Assembly: GCA_029448655.1 (NCBI GenBank)
Contig: JACCLO010000021.1
Location: 62,001 to 126,000, forward strand
Direction of reading: 5' to 3'
DNA from: Wolfiporia cocos
Lineage: Eukaryota > Basidiomycota > Agaricomycetes > Polyporales > Phaeolaceae
DNA: 64,000 bases
In this document: piece after piece, positions 31,547 to 44,057 of the stretch
Position numbering within the stretch: the first letter of the stretch is position 1
How the letters are laid out: every line of letters starts with the position of its first letter
Made by a program: the position numbers and the translations under genes
The notes under the pieces: model-generated
The model's database searches: none
Seen by the model: the letters and a program-made list of their open reading frames with translations, nothing else
What the model was told of the DNA's origin: nothing

Positions 31547-34500
31547 CTACTCTTTGCCTAGGTCATCTAAGAAGTTTACAAAATGGTATGCATCGCGTTC
31601 ATTACTAAGCCCCGGAATGCCATCCTCGCCAACTTCCTCATCCTCTGCAACTGGGTGTGCAGACACTACAGGCTTAGCCCAAGGTGGCAGTGGGACTCCG
31701 TTATTGAGTGAAGTGTCACGTCCAATGCGGTGTCCAGTTACGACGTCCCCTGTAAACCCTGGGAGGCAAGAAGTTTGCCATATGCGCCCAACAATCTTCT
31801 CGTGCACCTGACTGCGATACTCCCAGCGTAGGGAGAGTTCGTGAGCAAGAGCCGGATTAGTGATGATAAGATGTGCAATGGCATGAAAATAATCTGCATG
31901 CTCATCATACATGAATGTGAGCAGCCGACGGATTTCAACATTCAATCGCTCGACTTCCTCATGTGCACGTTTTATGTTGAAATACAAATTCATCGCCCGC
32001 CTATTGATCCGTTGCGTCCATGGCTGCATACGGATATCCTCACGAGCATCGCGAAGAAGGTCAAAGTCTGCAACTGACACCATATCCATGATGTCAGTCC
32101 ACGAGAGTGCTGGCCGTGATGGAATAAGCTGAGCGGCGCATTGGTTATACCGTAGCAATGCCTTCTTGATAGCTTCTGCACGTGCTTTAAGGGCCTTGCC
32201 AATCTTCTCACGTAGCTTGTAACCTGAGCATAAAGCCACTGTTAGTCATATCGGACATGTATGACTACTGGAACTCACCTATGCCACTTATTCCAAGCTT
32301 CGTCAGCTCAAATAAGCGCTGCACAATGAGGCGCTCAAGATCATCAAGGGCTCTACGATAGTCACATTTTGCCAGCTCCGCCACACCTGCCTCATAGGCA
32401 GCAGATCCAGGAACCCATCGCATGTCAATATCAAGCTCTTCTTCGATCAGTCGACATTCTTCGTCTACCGCCAGCCAGCATGTTATTGCACTTGTCCGCT
32501 GAGCCTTGACGTGTGCAATCTCCTTTCTTGTATAGCCACGGTGGATGATGTTGTAATCCAAATTATGGAATTCAGCTTCTGTGGCTGCCCTGCGCCGGCT
32601 ATGGATGGATGTCATTGACATGCAATAGGAATAGCATAATACAAACCCTGCTTCTTCAAGACATCGGAGTGCATCCATGTAGTCTGCCTTTCGCACAACT
32701 TCCAGGGGTTCAGTCTTCAGACTTCGGAGAAATTCCTTCTCCTGCTGTAGATATGCCTCATAATCAGCTGGCCCCAGCTTGAGCTCCATGGATAAGGCGG
32801 CAAGGATTTTTGAGTCTTGCTCAATTATACCAAGTGCTTGCTTGTAATTGCCGAAAATGAAGGTACCTGAAAATTCACTATCAGGGGTGGAATGGACATC
32901 TGCAACATCTTATCTTACCTGATTCTATGTGCTTCTGCTCACCCCAGAAATTCTTCAATGGCTTGCTGACGATGGAAATGTGAAGCGAGACGTGTGCCAG
33001 ACGCAAGTGCATTGGACTCAGAGAAACAGCGCTCGCATCCTTCGAAGTCCTCCTTACCGACACCTTCAACGTACATAGGATGCCAGTGCACTTGGCAGCC
33101 ACGATTATGGCTGTGGCCATGAAATGCTGGCACAACACCAGCATATCGCAGCTTCTGAGCCGTGGGGCCAAGCGAGCTCTTGGCAAGTGTGCGGCCAAAT
33201 GCACAGGCTATGTCATACCCAACCATGATATCAGGGCCATAGACATCCAGTAATTTGTTGACGATGGCAAGCGGATATTTCATGCTATTAACTGTCAGCT
33301 CATAGCCTGCCCACAGACCGATGTTGAGATATACATACAGTTCCCCGCTACGGATCATATCACAGATCAAAAGTAGGTGTCCATGACGACAGAGGCATAC
33401 AAACACTCCTGTGACAGCAAACAGAGCAAAGATTTTTTTACGGGCTTCAGGGCCAGCATTACGCCAGCGTTCGGTACAGACCTCAACACTGGCCTGTAGC
33501 TTTTCATCCTCGGCCTCTGCAAGATCTAGCCAAGCGACATCTTCATCACATGCCTCGTCATCCTGATCGAGCACTTGATCCTCAGTGCCCTGCACTGAGG
33601 GGGTAGCTGTACTGCGTGTAAGTTCACCATGCGGCATGGTAGAGATGCCGGTTGTGGCCAACATATCTGCATGCTTTTTGAGGCATTAGCACTGAATCTG
33701 ATACCATGACCACTACGTACCGATTGCCTGACTTCATTCTTGAAGCGATCTACTTCTTCAGGCAGGATCCAGATACCTGTGCATGCACTGCGGCCATCGT
33801 CTCTGAGATGCCCAGAACGGAATTGGTCATCAACCAATTTTAGCGACTGGTTGCCATCCATTGTAGCCAATAGCGAGTACTTAAGCAGGGGTTCATCATC
33901 AAGATAGTAGAGGCACGGGGCACATGCATTGAGCATGCGCCAGTTTGGTGTGTTTCTGTCTAGTGCAGTGGCAATGAGTCTGTCAACTCCATGTAAAATG
34001 TCCATGTATACGTCATAGGCAACGCTAAATTGCTCAACGAGCAGGCGATTGAACGGTACCTGATTTTGTCAGTTTTACAAGAACAAGACCACACGTGACT
34101 CACCGCATGAAGACGGCACAAGGCCTTGACCTGAGCATAGATACTCAACTGTGGGCAGACGTGATGTAATTGCCGGTATGCTTCAAGGACTTGAAATGAG
34201 ATTGCAACCATCGGCAACTGTGGCGCTGTCCCTAAGAACCCGCCACGCACTAGCACCTCATTGGTACGTGCACATGCTGACAGCGGAGTGAATGATTTCT
34301 GTGTCTTCACGTGAAGACATGGCTATCACTCATTACGATGCAAGTAAACATGTTATCACTCACTGAAGAAGTTCACGACCAGCATTTGCCACGGCTCGAC
34401 TGTAGCATCCTTCAGACCTGCCTCTGCCAGCCCTGCTTGCCATGCGAGATAGGCATCTACAAGGATGGGTAGCTGAGCTTCCCACTCCTTATTCATCTTC

Positions 34501-35038
34501 GATATACGGTCTCTCCGGGTTCGATTGTCCTTGCGCTTACTGGCCCAGACATCAGTATTGAATATTCATAAAGTATACCGCTCACCGATTGTTATTGAAC
34601 AAGTCCTCACACAACTGGTCCTCGCCTCCCGCATTGCTTAGCAGCAGCCCTTCGTCTCCAAGCGGCAGGGAATATAGTGCTTGATCTTTCCATTCTTGAA
34701 GTATCGGGTCAGTGTCAATGTCGATGTGGGCAAGCTGTTCCCTTTCTTCTGACGTCATACCTAGGAAGTTTTAGGTCAGTATTCTCTACTCCATTAATCG
34801 TATACTTACCAGCCAACAGGGCACGTTGCTTGCGCAGCGCCTTCGCTCGCCGGCGAGGACCGTCACTTAGACGACGGCGCTCTTGTAGTATAGGTCGTCC
34901 AAAGCCGGTGCTGGTACGTATCGTGACATTCTTCGAGAGGACGCTCCTTGTTTTCTTTGTCTGTCCGTAAATCCTGTGCACGGTCCGGTCGTGTTGCTGA
35001 TCCTGTTGCTGACCACAGGTCCTGTGACTATAGCCCAT
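31547..35038 (-). CDS. KDZ (Kyakuja-Dileera-Zisupton) transposase
   Basis: DDE-type transposase of a cut-and-paste DNA element. The first exons are clear: 35038-34810, 34760-34586 and 34539-34364, in phase, starting MGYSHRTCGQQQDQQ. Later exons lie at about 34330-34070, 34050-33670, 33664-32940, about 32870-32270 and 32239-31547 (stop); the join after 34364 is uncertain and may hide a frameshift. KDZ blocks in order: GGFLGTAPQLPMVAISFQ with LHHVCPQLSIYAQVKALC, VAYDVYMDILHGVDRLI, WILPEEVDRFKNEV, TGVFVCLCRHGHLLLICDMI, MVGYDIACAFGRTLAKSSLG, VPAFHGHSHNRGCQ, then GCERCFSESNALA with TRLASHFHRQQAIEEFLG, and a long helical C-terminus ending NFLDDLGKE. A CxC2 cysteine cluster is not evident at the N-terminus. 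No element termini were identified. Confidence 0.85.
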
Positions 35039-35519
35039 GTTGGCATAGATTCAGAGAGTCGATGAGCACTGGAACGAGCGTGAGGATGAGCAATGAGCAA
35101 TGCTGTCACACCCTGAATAGTGTACGTCGGGGGCGAGCGACACACCTAACAGCGAGGACGAGGACGAGGAGATAGTGGCGGTGGTACGCGTGTGCGCCTC
35201 GAGGTGCGTGTGAACCACGCACGTGGCACGTGCGCTATGATGATCAGCCGAACCCGTTGATGCCAGCGCAGGGCGCACCGCCGCCCCCCGCACGTCAATG
35301 CATGCGGCACGCCTGGCACACATGCAGCAGGTGCGGCCCACTTTGCTCATGTCAGAGGGCACGCTCTGCGCAAGGTCGTAAGGCACGCCTCTCAACGGCG
35401 CATGTGAGAGTAATATGAGCTGAGCACGTACCTTGTTGAAAATATACAACTCAAGCGCGCTGCGCGTACAAGCGTCGGGCGCGACAGACTGAAAACCGCT
35501 TCATGGGAAGCGTTGGCAC
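35039..35519. other. Upstream flank of the KDZ gene
   Basis: No coding content recognised; probably the promoter side of the KDZ element. Confidence 0.35.
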
Positions 35520-35832
35520 GCGAGCAACGGGTGAGCGGCGGCGCGTGGACCGCAGGCGGGCGGCGGCGAGCAGACGGCAGGCGGCAGGCGGCGCGTGGAC
35601 AGGAGGTGGGCGGCGGCGTGCAGATGGCAGGTGGGCGGCGGCGTGCAGATGACAGGTGGGCGGCCGCGCGTGGACAGGAGGTGGGGACGGCGCGCAGACG
35701 GAAGGCGGGAGGCGGCGCGTGGACAGGAGGCGGGCGGCGGCGCGTGGATAGGAGGCGGGCGGCGGCGTGCAGACGGTAAGCGGGAGGCGGCGCGGACGGA
35801 AGGTGGGCGGCGGCACATGAATAGTTGGCGGG
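35520..35832. repeat. GC-rich minisatellite, about 25-bp unit
   Basis: About 11-12 imperfect units of the form GCGCGTGGACAGGAGGCGGG plus CGGCG. Overlapping Pro/Arg/Ala-rich ORFs on the minus strand and Arg/Gly-rich ones on the plus strand are by-products of the repeat. Confidence 0.8.
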
Positions 35833-36216
35833 AGGAAGCGCGCGGGCGGAAGCACGTGGCTGGAATGTGCGCAGCAGGGAGACGGCCCGAGGCATCGGCA
35901 GTTAGCGAGCGCCAGCGAGCAGACGGGCTCTGGACGATACAGGTGATGGTGAGAATAATGTAAGAGAAGGCTGCCGAGCGGCACAGAGCGACTGAAATCC
36001 ACCAAGCCCAATCTCCACGGGTAAGACGAGATAAGGCAGTTAATTGGAAATGTTACGTGTGCCCGATATACACCACTAATTAGCTGGCAATCGTGGGAAG
36101 ATCAGGTGGGACGTCGATACCGCATTTGGGTATTGCATAAATAATGCCAAGCAGGCATTAGGCGCGCGCCAACTGATGCGGCCACATGCAGGCGCTCAAC
36201 TAGTTCGACTCCAGTC
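35833..36216. other. Upstream flank of the Crinkler-type gene
   Basis: Leaves the GC-rich repeat and becomes ordinary intergenic DNA. No motif recognised. Confidence 0.4.
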
Positions 36217-39200
36217 ATGTCTGGTCAACGTTCAATTTGTTTTCTTCTCCACCATGGCGATTTGCAACCACAACAAGTCGAGGCTGCTGCGGATGCTGAC
36301 ATGTCCAAAGTGAGAGATGCGATCGCTAGCAAGCTGCGAGATGATTTGAAATCTATGACTTTCTGGAAGGTATGTGGTCATTACCTATGCCCATATTGAT
36401 GACCCTCACAACTCTGCCAGCCCAATCAGGAACTACTCATCGAGGACAAGGAGGGGAAAAAGGCACAGAATGCCCTGGAGGACAGGATCCGGACGGCCAA
36501 TGGCCACTTCGACGCCGTTGCGACACAGCTGACACTGAACGAGCGCGTGGATGGATTCATCCGCAGCGGAGATGCGCAGAAGAACAGCAACTTGGTACAC
36601 GTCATCGTCCAGGCCAATTATCCCGAGCGTGAGTTATGCTCTTGCAGCACATCTCGTCGTGTCGATAATGACGCCTCAGGTTCAAAACGACCCTTAGAAG
36701 GAGAGGAGTCGAAGAGTCCGAAGCGGTCGAGGGGTACCAATGGCGGTGAGCATCGCGTTTGCCATGATGGTGCCGCATTGCAATTGATCGTAACCGGAGC
36801 AGGATCTGATCACTCTGATGGTTCTGACCCCTCTCAGAAAGTCACAGACTCTCTGCGTTCTTTACTCTCAGTGCAGGATCATAGCGACCTTGACGATAAA
36901 GTTCCTTCCTATCTCAGAAATACCGACGATTTCGGGTTATTTCTTCATGTTCTTTTTGGGTCTTTGGGTGCCTATAAGGACACCGAGCATCCTTTTATCT
37001 CAGCAGAGATGTGGGACGAGGCGTGGAAGAAGCACCCACAGCTGAGGGAGGTTCTCGTCACTTGTAAGGAGAAGTGGTCCTTTCAGAAGCTGCGAGAGCA
37101 AGGTGCGTCCAACTTGGTGTCGTGGTACATATTTTCTCATCACTCATGTTCTCAACGTAAATCAGCTGTTCTTCATCGAACGGTTCTTAAATCACCGCCT
37201 ATAGAAAAGTGGCTGAAGGTAGATCAGGGTAAGTGTCATGGCTCTTGGATTCGCGTCCGACGCTGATGTGTGACGGATTGCTCTGAACAGAACAAGGCAA
37301 GAGGTTTTGATGTGTAGATGTTGCTGCATTCTGACTAAAATGCTGTTAGCAATCACGAAGGCATGGACACACACGTACTGCGGGGATTCGCACGCCATGC
37401 TGCTGAAAGATATCCGTAAGATGAATAACGACCGCAAGAGCAAGCCCCATGGTGAAGATATCGATATCGATATCTATGCAAACTGCTTGCCCATCATTCA
37501 GAGCTCAGGCACTGGCAAATCACGTATGGTCGAAGAGTTGGCCGGCCTTATCTTCACCATTCCGTTTTGTATCCGGCAGGAAGGAAACGAGAATGACCGT
37601 AAGTGGATGGATCATCTCAAGAAGCGCAGTGGCTGATTCAGAGTACCACACAGAGATTCCATACCCGCCGGCTGATCAAAACGTCGTATCATTCCTGCTT
37701 GCGGAAAAGCTCACCCTTTACGAAGATGTCCTGCTGCTATATCTCACATTCTTCGAGCATCTGTTCGATTGCGTGGAGATGGTTATACAGAATGAACTGC
37801 AGCAGCATCTGTCCGATCGCGTGGAAGAGGTCAAATCGCAAGAACCAGGGGCACATCAGTCCACAAACGAACTTCGTGTCGCAAGAGCTTGGCACACTTA
37901 CCTTACGGCTGAAAAAAGGGCAAATCTGTACACGTCCGTGATTGGGAGGATTGATGTGCGTTTATCGCATCGTCGTTCCTTGCTGCTTCCCTTATTCGCC
38001 CAATTTCAGAATAGCATTATAAAGGCTTCCGATGAGGATATCGAGCATCAAATAGACCAGACACTGGCCAAGGGCAAAACTCTTACGGAGTTGCTTCAAG
38101 ATTTGACTTGTCCACTAACGCCAGTCGCGGACGATTGCAAGGAGCAGCACCCGCTGAACCTCGTGCTGTATTTTGACGAAGCGCACACACTGGCGGGGCC
38201 TCCGTTCGTGGATAGCTCAGGCGGTCGTAAGCGCTCACGATATGACGCACTCCTAGCTGCATTAGACCGCATGCGAGATCTACCCTTATTCGCTATCACT
38301 CTGTCAACCAACTCCAGTTTACGCGACCTCGCCGCCTCCAAACGTATGCAACCTTCGGGACGCCTGAATGCTCTGACATACGACACGCTACAAGCCCCAT
38401 ATACGGAGCTGCCCTTTGACTGCTTGCCTGATGGAGAGCCTATCATAACCGCCGGCCAATGTACGCTCAAAGATACGTGTGACGTGTCTTTTTTAAGTCG
38501 ATTCGGACGTCCCTTGTGAGCTTCTCTTCATTCGCACCCTGTTTCGCTGTCTCATCAAGTACAGATGGATGACCACGTATAAATATGGAACACCAGGAGT
38601 TCGCCGAAACCTGGTCGATTTTGCCATGGCCAAACTCACAGGCATGCAGGTCTTCTCCGAACGCAACGCCGACAATCGTGCGAGGCTTGCCATCCTCGCT
38701 ACCAGACTATTGCTGGACATCAATATTACCAGGCAGACGGCACTTGAAATGTCATTAGAGATGGTCAGGTCAAATATGCGAATCGCCTACAGTGTTCCGA
38801 CGCATCGCGAATATCTTTGGTCGGGATATCCCTCGGAGCCCATTCTTGCTGAAGCCGCCGCTCGCGCTATGGCTCGGTTCACATACCCAGTAGTCGAAAC
38901 ACTTGAGGCATTCGTAGAAGACGGCCTTATCGAGAAAGGGAACAAAGGAGAGCTGGTGATGCGTCTTCTTTTGATAGAAGCGTTCGATGCAGCAGCTCGG
39001 AAAAATTCCAGCGGGCCGCCGCAGTTCAATAAACCCGTCTTCCTCTTCGCCTTTTTGGAAGCTCTCTTTGGCACTCAGAAGCTTGAGCAAATCAAGAAGA
39101 TGGTCCCCGATAACATGAGGTCGAACTCAAAGACTTTCGAGGATGCCTTCAAGGATGCGCAGGTTCATTTTACCCATTTCGCGAGGAATGGCAACATGTC

Positions 39201-39801
39201 CGTTTCCAACTCTAAACGTACGTGGGCAGCACTCGCTCGAGGAATGGCCATAGCGTGTGCCCCAAACCAAGACGTAATCGATTGCATCATTCCTGTGCTC
39301 CTCGACGGGAAAGAAAAGCTATGCGAGAAAGCAGTGACTGGTCTCTTGATCCAATGCAAGAACAAGCAGCGCGAGTCTCTAGTGACGATTGATGAGGCGG
39401 CGATCAACAAACAAAAGGGATTCTTCCTACAGGACGACAACGATGATAGGCCATATATCGGTCTCCTCATGCAGCTTGGTTTTCAGAATGATGAGCCGAA
39501 GGTGAAATCCGACGCTCCCCGAAGGAATCCCCCACGAAATGCGGAGAGTGACGCACGGCACCCCCGCTATTTCATCAATATTAGAGGCTGTTCTCCGACA
39601 GAATACGCAGTCATCACGCCAGCGACGGCCAACTTTTACGCTGCTCTGCTCAGAAATCGGACTTTATTCAACGAACATGCGCGTCAGGATGCTGGGAATA
39701 TCAAGGCATTGTGGCGTCTCAAACCAGAGTGGGTGGAGGAGGAATGTTACGAATGGGTGGCGGACAATCCTAATCAGGATGGAGGTGTCCGTGTTGTGTA
39801 A
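36217..39801 (+). CDS. Crinkler-type protein: header, P-loop NTPase, PD-(D/E)XK nuclease
   Basis: Member of the CRN/CR effector class, in which a ubiquitin-like header precedes an NTPase and a nuclease-fold tail. Proposed exons: 36217-36369, 36421-36628, 36680-36745, 36803-37102, 37166-37228, 37350-37598, 37642-38515 and 38565-39801. The introns at 36629 and 36746 are multiples of three without stops and might be retained. The 120-bp intron at 37229 is longer than usual. The header covers about residues 1-120 and ends in the HVIVQ block typical of CRN N-termini, followed by a Lys/Arg-rich possible nuclear signal (KSPKRSR). The NTPase has Walker A IIQSSGTGKSR and Walker B LVLYFDEAH. The C-terminal part has QDVIDCIIPVLLDG then LLIQCKN, fitting the D...QxK nuclease signature. 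No signal peptide is seen. The frame is intact in this model, so it may be active. Confidence 0.75.
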
Positions 39802-40119
39802 ATTATTCCCGCTACGTAAGTAGTGCTTCAGTGATGTGCAGGCGGCTGTGATGCACGGGCGCGCCATGTACGAGCGTGTCAGCGACACTCTCCTACCGAC
39901 TGGCTCCGCAGCGCAGGCATGCGTGTTATGAGGACTCTGAGCTGTCTGTGGCATGCGGGACATTTGCTGCGCCACTTTGTTATCTTTTGCGATGCGACTA
40001 TGCACCCAATCGGGGGCACGCTCACAATCGCTGCTGTGAACTGCGTGTCTAAAACACCCAAGCGGAAGGACTTCTGAAGTTCAAAGGCTACTACTGAGTG
40101 GCGTTATGTAATCAGCCTA
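39802..40119. other. Downstream flank of the Crinkler-type gene
   Basis: No feature recognised. Confidence 0.4.
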
Positions 40120-40468
40120 ACATGGGCTGAAACACCACATCGGCAAAATGCGAGATCTAATATATGGTCCGCCAACTATTGTAAATACCTGTCGAGTAGA
40201 TATGCGTAGATACGAGCAAATATGATGCGCAGAGCATTGTGCGGACCGTACAAGAAGAACACCAATAGTGAATGAATCAAGAGGATCAGGATACTGTTTG
40301 CAGGATCTTAGAGGACGTACATATTCATTGCAGGAAGATGGATACCATAATTGCAGGATCAAACAGGGTGGACATATTCATTCCAGTATTAAAGAGGATG
40401 GACATATCAATTGCAGGATTAGTGAGGACAGACATACTAATTGCAGGATTAATGAAGACAGCAGTATT
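40120..40468 (-). repeat. Transposon terminus with 30-bp subterminal repeats (left, inverted copy)
   Basis: Contains about five 30-bp units of the type ATTGCAGGATNA...GAGGACAGACAT (40290-40464), preceded by a unique part with GTAGATATGCGTAGATACGAGC. Both are found inverted at 44058-44420, just before the Tc1-like transposase. The reversed solo LTR inserted at its edge. Confidence 0.7.
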
Positions 40469-42164
40469 TGGCACAAGCAACAAACTAGCACTCAACCGGG
40501 GGAAGGGGGCTCACTCAAAGGCGCCTTCCTGGTCCCGGGACCACTAGCCGTCAAAGGCCAAGACAAGTCTGAGGTTTATGCTCAAGACTGTCTGGCATAT
40601 ATACTCCTAAACTATTTGTACATGTTTGTGTACGGCGGCTCAGAGGCCTCTACGTACTGGTATCTAACTGGCTATGAGCTACGGGCCGGTAATGGCATTG
40701 GAGCGCTGGTGTATGCGAGATGTCCATGGCGACGTAGCGTATAAGGGGCGGATCTAATGAGTAGCCAATCTGTCAGGTTCGATCGGTGGTTCTCGTCGAT
40801 CGTAGGTGCGCCAGTAATGGCGGGGTTCTAAGTCCGTGATCGGGCGTGGTCTGCCGCGATCGGGGGCTGGCCGGTACGGGCTGGTGTACTGTACGGTGAT
40901 CGAGCGTGATTGGCTGCGATCGGTGTGTAGCGCTCTGTGACTGGTAGGGTTCTCAGCCGTGCAGAGCCTGGGGTTATTATCCCTGCCTGTTGTGCTTGCA
41001 GGCTAGGGTGCGTAAGGGGTATAGTATAGTGTCTATGCCAGTAATGGCGAGTGTCCGTGCGGTAGGGACGCGAGGTGTTAGGTTTAGTGTTCTGGGTCAC
41101 GTGCGAGTGTAGACCGTGCCACTAGTCGGCGTATAGCGTAGTGTACGGTGGCGGTTTAGCCTGTGGTTGTATAAGGCGTACCGTCGTGCTATCGTAGCCT
41201 GTTGGACTCTAGGGGTTCGGCTCGTGACTCCGGGGTTTAGGGACTAGGCAGCGTATGGTCCTTGCTGCCGGGTAAGTCTCCAACCATATAATATACATGT
41301 ACAGAAAATCGGTAAATATATGGTATATGGTATATACATAGTATATACATAATATATACATGGTTTACATGGTTTTTGGATGGTAGATTTTTTAGACATC
41401 TTGGCATAGCCATTGCTTTGCCCATATAGCTATGGAGATTGTCTCTTCCTTTAATGACATGCTGCAGGTATCAGCACTTGGCTGATGTGAGGAAAAAATC
41501 GGTGTTCAACATTCAGCAGCCACACTAGTAGCAGGAATGGCTTAGGAATTGTGCACAACGTGTGAGGTGGTGGGGAACTCGTATGCATGAGTCTAATGCA
41601 TGATGCAATCATTATGTGGGATGATATATAGCATAAACATAAATCTGATCTTGCCTTCTGCCAAATGAGAGGGTAAGCCAAGCATGTGACTTATGTCCTG
41701 ACATCTTTGCATTTGTGCAGCAGCCACCAGATTGTCTAAATCTCATATCACCATTGCACTGTACATTCTGTAAGACACATAACTAGTTCAGATACACTAT
41801 TCAAATTGTCAACTGAGGGTCTAATATGAATGCATTCACAACAACCATATACCATATAATATACCATGTATATACCATGTACTCGGCCACATGTAAATAT
41901 ATGTATATAGTATATATATAAAACCATGTATACATGGTATATACATTATATGGTTGGAGCCTTACTGCCGGGACGTGGACTGAGTTTTAGGGTTGGACTG
42001 CTGGTGGCCTGCTAGTGCCCGTAGTGTCTGGTATAGCGGAGGGCTCCTACTAGCGTTGCCTTGGGATTCCAGCTGGGCTCGGATAGAGTGCTGTAGCGTG
42101 CGTACGGCGTGACAGGGGTGTCAACCTAGGGTGTTCTACTAGGCTTTGAAATTGGCTTGTGACA
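40469..42164 (-). repeat. Reversed solo LTR split by a hAT-like MITE
   Basis: Reverse-complement copy of the 29389-30323 LTR, about 996 bp after removal of the MITE. The left end reads TGGCACAAGC and the right end GCTTGTGACA. The target duplication GTATT is at 40464-40468 and 42165-42169. It is interrupted at 41273-41964. Confidence 0.82.
41273..41964 (+). mobile_element. hAT-like MITE, copy 1
   Basis: 692 bp with terminal inverted repeats TAAGTCTCCAACCATAT (left) and ATATGGTTGGAGCCTTA (right). The 8-bp duplication CTGCCGGG is at 41265-41272 and 41965-41972. The related LTR at about 29586-29599 has a single CTGCCGGG (minus strand) at the same place, proving insertion there. The interior is AT-rich with many TATATAC/GTATATA steps and no transposase. 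Copy 2 lies at 55747-56416 in opposite orientation. Confidence 0.85.
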
Positions 42165-42296
42165 GTATTACAGTCGTTCCGATGACACTTGTCAATTTTT
42201 TTTGCACGTCGTTTCGACGCGTCGATCTTCCGAGCCAATGTTCCGAGCCCGTAAGTGCCAGTAAGCGCCCGTTGCCCGAGCCTGTATTCCATCAGC

Positions 42297-42535
42297 AAAG
42301 TGCGAGACAGTAGATCTACTTGTATCTATGTAGATATACCTAGCAGGTCCTGTAACTGTAGCCGGACCGATATACTCATGTATAACCCCCTTATAGTAGC
42401 AGGTCCTCGCAATAGCAAGTGCCCAGGGGGTGGGTTCTTGCAAGGAGCTCACCTGAGGCCCATGCTATTGCAAGGACCTCACCTGAGGGCCTTCGCTATT
42501 GCAAGGACCATACATTAGTACTTTAGTGGTTGCCT
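42297..42535 (+). repeat. Dispersed repeat with TGCAAGGACCTCACCTGAGG units
   Basis: Matches 53350-53625 in inverted orientation. Features: GTATCTATGTAGATATACCTAGC, CAGGTCCT and three or more copies of a TATTGCAAGGACCTCACCTG-type unit. The architecture (palindromic GTATCTACATA box plus tandem subterminal units) resembles the 40120 and 44058 termini, suggesting another Tc1-like family end. Confidence 0.65.
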
Positions 42536-42598
42536 GTGAAGATGCTCTCTCCTGGCGGGCTAGTATTATATTGGACTATGTTGCTTCAGACCCAGTAG

Positions 42599-43238
42599 TA
42601 GTGATGTGCCAGGCCCGGCTTTGGGCCGTGAGCCGAGCCGGGCCGGGCCCTACTTGGGCCGGGCCAAGCCGGGCTTTACACAACGGCTTGAGACGGCCCA
42701 GGGCCCGGCTTGTGTCTCAGGCCGAGCCGGGCCGAGCCGTTGAGCCCCGGCCTGGTGGCTCTAATGGATACAATGTCCAGCAATTACAATATAAGATTGT
42801 ACATGATAGCAATATGCTCAACTCCAATGTAGTGCCTCTGTATTGTTTATTTCAAACCAAAGAAAAGGCGCATAAGTCAAATCCTTAACGTTGAAGCCTC
42901 CCGCGCACCGTTGGGCGCCTATACGATACCCCATATGGCAGGTGCGCTACTGAACGCTGTGCCAGTGGAAGGTTATTTTGACACTCAATCCTACTATAAA
43001 TTGTAGGCCTCAATGTTCCTTTCATCAAGGAACAGCTGAAAATGATGTACTTCAAACTTTTGAAGTTATAGTGATGACTATCCTAGCAGTGGTAGGCCCC
43101 GGCTCGGCCCCGGCCTAGGCCGGGCCAAGCCGTGAGCCGTCAGTGAGGGCCCGGCCTGAGGCTTTGGAAAGCCGTGGGCCGTCCAAAGCCAGGCCAAAGC
43201 CGGGGCTTTTGGGCCGGGCCGGGCCCTGCACATCACTA
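42599..43238. mobile_element. GGCC-rich MITE with TAGTGATGTGC ends
   Basis: Inverted ends TAGTGATGTGC...GGCCCGGC (42599) and GCCGGGCCCTGCACATCACTA (to 43238, 21 nt read in two parts), each about 150 bp of GGCCCGGC-rich sequence around a central AT-richer part without transposase. The ends resemble hAT termini, but 8-bp flanks (CCCAGTAG, ATGTACAT) do not match. One further end lies at about 59092-59240. Confidence 0.6.
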
Positions 43239-43384
43239 ATGTACATACCAGCACTGCAAGCAAGTCCATGTGTGACCTCACGTAACGAGACTGCACTGGA
43301 GTAGCAAGGCCACAGCACTATGAGGGTGTGGGGCATTACAGCGATCATGGGGAGCCTATGGCATATTCAAGAATTACTGTTGCT

Positions 43385-43905
43385 CGGCAGGAGAAGCGCA
43401 TATATGCACAAAAAAGGGAGAAAATCTGAGTCAATGCACCAGATATCTGAGAGTGAGGGCGAGAAGTGCCCAAGGGAATAGAGCAGCGGGCGCTGTCCAG
43501 CGTTTTGTGCCTGTCATGGCAAGCATTCCCATGAGGTTACAGCAGTAGGGTTAATAGTAGCTTAGTAAGGCATGTAGAGGGAGAAAGGGAAAAAATGTAC
43601 TGTGCGTGCGGCAAGCATGCAGGGTCACAAGTAAAGACCACAATGCATGGTACCGAGAGGGGAAGGAGAACAAGAGACAGGGGGAAGAGAGAGGCAGACG
43701 CATCAACTTGGGTACGTGCGGGTGACAGACTGCGCCTGAGGTGTTGAGCGATGGGAGAACATCAAATGAATTGAGGAGAGAGAAGATTGAGCGCGTCGAC
43801 AGTGACAAGAGCCAGCCTTTATTGACAAGATTCAAGAGCCGACTGAAAATACGACAGACTATGAAGTATGATGAAAGGTGTTGCCCAATCAAGTAAGGGA
43901 CTTAC
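43385..43905 (-). repeat. Repeat shared with 48725-49395, CpG-preserved copy
   Basis: Its reverse complement aligns with 48725-49395 (shared CCCTTACTTGATTGGGCAAC, GGTGCATTGACT, GTGCATATATGC). Here CpG sites are kept where the other copy has TG or CA. Confidence 0.7.
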
Positions 43906-44057
43906 TAAATCGGATGGGAGCCGTGTCACACCCAGATGCCACACTGCTGCATGTGGATGCATTCCTGTTAATAAGTTTCTGTTTTGCGTGCTCTCTGAGG
44001 ATCTGTGCTTAAACTGTGCCTCTTGTCACTGCCACTGGTACTACTGTGCTCGTTAGT

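Noticed and set aside
35392..36011. Pro/Arg/Ala-rich minus-strand ORFs and Arg/Gly-rich plus-strand ORFs
   Set aside because: Artefacts of the 25-bp GC-rich minisatellite; no start context or domain.
38096..38470. 124-codon minus-strand ORF
   Set aside because: Antisense to the NTPase exon of the Crinkler-type gene.
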